Source: Astropecten irregularis (taxonomy: Eukaryota; Echinodermata; Asteroidea; Paxillosida; Astropectinidae). Taken from it: a stretch of DNA of 64,000 nt. The stretch spans positions 124,001-188,000 of the forward strand of contig OZ020253.1 in assembly GCA_963971285.1 (NCBI GenBank), written 5' to 3'. Positions 60,901 through 64,000 of the stretch are shown in pieces (the stretch's first letter is position 1; every line of letters begins with the position of its first letter). A program made the translations under genes and the position numbers. The notes beneath the pieces are model-generated. The model saw only the letters and a program-made list of their open reading frames with translations. It was not told where the DNA came from and did no database searches.

Positions 60901-63241
60901 TTCGTTCGATAATGTGACTTGAGGTCATTCGGCAGAGTTATAATCGGCATTGAGAAAGACTTTGATCCTCAAACCAAGGTCCGGGACGGCAGATGCTTTC
61001 AAAGACAAAGGACACAACTTAGACCTAACCCCACTTAAGCCAAGGCCCATCTCTAAAGCGTAAAAGCACACTCTGATTACTTAAAAATTAAACCTAAATG
61101 TCATACAACAACCTAATTACCGGCACGACTCTAATAAACCTTGTTTCTTCTGCACTGAAATGTGCCTTTGAACTGTGCACGTTGGCATATACTGGCAACA
61201 ATTCTAATGATTTTGCCCCTGGTTTGCGCTGATCAACAATTTATTTTTAACAATTCAAACTTGAAGTCCAGATTATTAATAATAAAAAAGGGTCCTACCA
61301 ACCTGTAAAATGATCGGATGAGTAATTGCGACTGGTGCCTCATCTTCTCTCGGCACAGTTTGGTCTCCACGCTGAAAGTTACACCCCTGAAACGAGGATC
61401 ATTCCTGCCGGCGCTCTTCCGCGGAGTCTTGGCTTTACGCACGCGTCTTTTCGTGCCGCTATTTAGACCATCACCCCCACCGGAGGAGGACGAAGTGCCG
61501 CTGCTGCTGCTCGTACTACCGCAGGATCCCGATTCACCCTCTTGGCATATTCGTCTAGGCGTGCATGGTGGAATTTGTGGGGAGGTGGAAATTCACAGCA
61601 CATGCATGGCAAAAGAGAAAAACCAAAGGTATAGGCTAGTTGCGCAAAGGAGAACAATTTTATGTTCATTCTAAAAACGATGGAGCGTATTGACAAATGT
61701 AACTTTTCATTAAATTGTTTCAGTCACTTTCAGCTATAGCTTTGCTCTTTCCCAATGAAAATATCGGGGGGGGGGGGGGGGGGGGGGGTAGTGATTGTAC
61801 ACATCGGCCCCACCAAAAATGATGTGGGGTGCAGGCCCAACTTAATACGCCCCTGCTTTACTTGGAATACCGCTAACTGGAGAGCTCAGTTGGTCAGGAG
61901 ACCCGGAATTGGTATATTCTGGGAGTCGCGGGTTCGAATTTCACTCCAGCCATGTTTTTCTGTCCACCCTTAAAATGACTTAAAATATGATTGCATTTAT
62001 AGTAGCGTATACACACATTTCAACGATATCCTGCCGCAATATGGGCCTATACGTAGCTCATTTAATGCGAACCATTTCGGTCGAACTTTTGTTGAGTGAA
62101 TTCCCCGAACAATATTTATTACTATTTATCAATTAACACGCGAAATCCCTTCTATCTTGCGGTTACAATTTCTTTTGGAAATTGACGTTATTCTTTGTCG
62201 CAATTTCTTGGCTGTTCTTTAAGCTAATCGAGAAATCAGGCCTACGGCGATGTGTTTGTGGGCATTTTGCATGGGTTAGCAAATTTCGGCCAAAATTAAT
62301 TACGTCACACCTGACAGATAACAGGATCATGTTATGAATGGAAACTTATAAGACTGGTGGATAGAAAGCTGGGAATTCCGCGACAAGGCGCAGTAGCAGC
62401 ACCGGCTGCCATTATCATGATTATCGGGCCCTTGTCAGTTTTATTTGTCGGCGGAATTCCAGCCTGACCACAAAACGGAAACCGTTTACGGCGCTTGTTA
62501 CCGGCAACCATTTTAGAGCAGACAATGATTTAACATTGTATGTTCCAATATCGGAACAATTGCATTTTTCATAAACAATGAAAAAAAAGGCTAGTTTACA
62601 TGGTACAAAGCCGCGCCATGAGTCGTATATACATACTGTAATTAGACATTTTCTCTTTCATTGATACAATAATTGGTCTAATTTCTCACTGACCTAATAA
62701 TCCTCGAGGACCCTGACAATTATTCTTAAAATTAATTTTTAATGACCAAGGTCCGCTAGAATGCATGGTAAGGCTAGGTGCATGGCGGTGAAAACATGCA
62801 GATGAAATAGGGAACACAATTGTTTCTCATCTAAGCAAAGATACAAAGTGGATGGCAAACATTATATGACAAATTGACGATTGAGCTCCACAAACCGTCA
62901 CGGAAATAATTTTAGGGAATCAATGACAAGGCCTATTATCATATTTCTTCATGATTGCACTCGGCAACTACCAGACTTTCTGCTCAAATGTTCCTTCAAT
63001 ATTCAAAGAATGTGTCTTACCCTGACTGCTCCCTCTCCAACTGGACCGAGTCGGCCCTTGAATTGCTGACCATGGCTTGAGCGTCGTCATCGGGAAACTC
63101 GGCAACATCACAACGCACATTCCTAATCATATTGGTACACTCGGTGGAAAAATCAATTAGGTCGTCTGCATAACTCGGAAAAAATCCTCTATAACGTTCC
63201 AAATGCGAAAAATTCGCACTCCAGTCATATCGGTAGTTCAT
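57995..63241 (-). CDS. GATA-type zinc finger protein, ZGLP1-like
   Basis: Probable nuclear DNA-binding regulator. Five coding exons join in frame to 288 residues: 63241-63021, 61554-61303, 60854-60691, 59924-59831 and 58130-57995. The N-terminus MNYRYDWSANFSHLERYRGF is followed by a Ser/Gly-rich stretch and basic disordered sequence. The GATA finger begins near residue 217: CASCYTRRTPLWRDAEDGTP then LCNACGIRYKKY, spacing C-X2-C-X17-C-X2-C. A second cysteine cluster follows directly (CIICWSIPKK, CRMCSRCG). This pair of fingers and the TPLWRDAEDGTPLCNACGIR block are the signature of vertebrate ZGLP1, a germ-cell regulator that promotes the oogenic programme in mouse. GATA1-6 factors instead carry two conventional fingers with a longer spacer. 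Orthology by finger architecture is good; germ-line function here is inference. Confidence 0.88.
58585..58750 (+). mobile_element. TTAA-type MITE, half copy
   Basis: Begins tttaaaggtgaatcaatgca and carries gattcatgggccaaaatatc, cacagtatttaaa and gatcttctgaagatc, in common with the left half of 32913-33262. The right half is missing. It lies in the last intron of the ZGLP1-like gene. Confidence 0.6.
59331..59364. repeat. A-T-G homopolymer block
   Basis: Consecutive runs of A, then about 14 T, then about 14 G, in an intron of the ZGLP1-like gene. Possibly a retroposition tail or replication-slippage product. Confidence 0.6.
60142..60516. mobile_element. TTAA-flanked MITE, copy 2
   Basis: Begins ttaaaggtactatcacactt and ends aagtatgaaattacctttaa, so TTAA stands at both ends. 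About 375 bp. The interior contains gatcaaaaatcc and the inverse of the gattcatggccaaaaatatc block of the 32913 copy. It lies in an intron of the ZGLP1-like gene. Confidence 0.75.
61765..61788. repeat. Poly(G) run
   Basis: More than 20 consecutive G in the first coding intron of the ZGLP1-like gene; prone to length error and G-quadruplex formation. Confidence 0.8.
61871..61990 (+). mobile_element. tRNA-derived SINE
   Basis: A-box-like gagagctcagttgg near 61880 and B box ggttcgaattt at 61931. The tail, with gtccacccttaaaatgactt then aaaatatga, is shared with the copy at 4725. It lies in the first coding intron of the ZGLP1-like gene. Confidence 0.6.
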
Positions 63242-64000
63242 CTCCACTCCAAAACATTAAAAAATGGCTCCACAGAACTGAAACAACGTCCCAAAATTCG
63301 TTGTTTTCGCGATGATACGACAGTAGCACCGTCTCTTAATGCGATATACTGAACATGTGCGAGCAGACGATAAACAACTACATGTGTTTGTATTTGGCGC
63401 GAACACCTGTGTAAAACAACATGCGTCTTCTGATTGGCTGATTCAGCTTTCATTATGCTGTCTTGCATCAAGGTATTTAGTCTTTTCATCAAGGCTTGAA
63501 TAGGTCGCTAATAATTGTATCAAGTGATTCAGTGGTATAAAAAGATCGACTCAGTTGTGGTTGGTTTTCTGGAGTAATTATGCAGGGCATTATCTTGTTA
63601 GTCTAGAGGATGAATGGGAAACACCTCCAAGTCTGTGACTTTTATTTAAAGGATTAACAGCCGCTAGACTGATGTAGAATTCAACATTGATGAAGTGGGG
63701 ATTCACAGACTGTTCTTAACAATGTGGGTAATTTCAACCACGGAGGAAGACTGGGTCGCGATTCGTAACGGTTTCCAGTTATTTATGTGTGGTCAACTTG
63801 TGCAACATCTGTATAGGGGACCTATCATTGGAAATGAAATGGCGTACGACTTGGTCCGGCGTACGACTTGACCAGCATTCAAAGGGGGGTTCTCTAAAAA
63901 TATATCAGGGTGCAAAATCCAGGGTTATTTCACTTGAGGTCAGAAAAAATGTTTACACTTTGTAACTGTCAGGCAGCACTAACATATAGATGAAATTTAA
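63242..64000. other. Upstream region of the ZGLP1-like gene
   Basis: Probable 5' UTR and promoter side of the leftward gene. There is a direct repeat of gcgtacgacttg at 63842 and 63859. No other gene seen. Confidence 0.4.

Overview
This looks like a nuclear window from an animal, most likely a marine invertebrate deuterostome (an echinoderm is my best guess). The signs are split genes with GT-AG introns, AT-rich non-coding DNA, deuterostome-type orthologues, tRNA-derived SINEs and many small inverted-repeat elements. The species call is inference. I see no bacterial operon, CRISPR array, rRNA, autonomous transposon or provirus.

Layout. 580-7395 (-): FARSA, cytosolic phenylalanyl-tRNA synthetase alpha; only its last exon lies off the left edge. 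8607-13164 (+), head-to-head with it: an unrecognised protein with about eight membrane spans and a disordered tail. 14610-15206 (-): a tentative small membrane-protein gene. 18151-24674 (-): a PLP-dependent L-threonine dehydratase with a C-terminal ACT domain, in 12 coding exons. 24770-34980: repeat-dense DNA with nested fold-back elements and MITEs. 34982-36344 (+): a gene with an intronless CDS for a basic coiled-coil protein, possibly CCDC190-like. 37537-47340 (-): EEF1D, with a 16-bp coding micro-exon. 48365-54894 (+), head-to-head with it: DNAJC21. 57995-63241 (-): a ZGLP1-like GATA-type zinc-finger protein.

For FARSA, the membrane protein, threonine dehydratase, EEF1D, DNAJC21 and the ZGLP1-like gene I joined exons by hand. 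In each, every junction keeps frame and the summed coding length is consistent, which is strong internal support. FARSA (tRNA charging), EEF1D (elongation-factor nucleotide exchange) and DNAJC21 (60S ribosome maturation) all serve translation, but they are separate genes and I claim no co-regulation.

Most non-genic signal is non-autonomous mobile DNA: a hAT-type element with an exact 8-bp target duplication in a DNAJC21 intron; a TTAA-flanked MITE family; a MITE with a 9-bp duplication in a FARSA intron; several other inverted-repeat families; tRNA-like SINEs in both orientations; and a 20-bp minisatellite in an EEF1D intron. I found no clearly new biological system. The best candidates for novelty are the multi-pass membrane protein, the nested fold-back block at 28766-30290 and the small 14.6-15.2 kb gene model.
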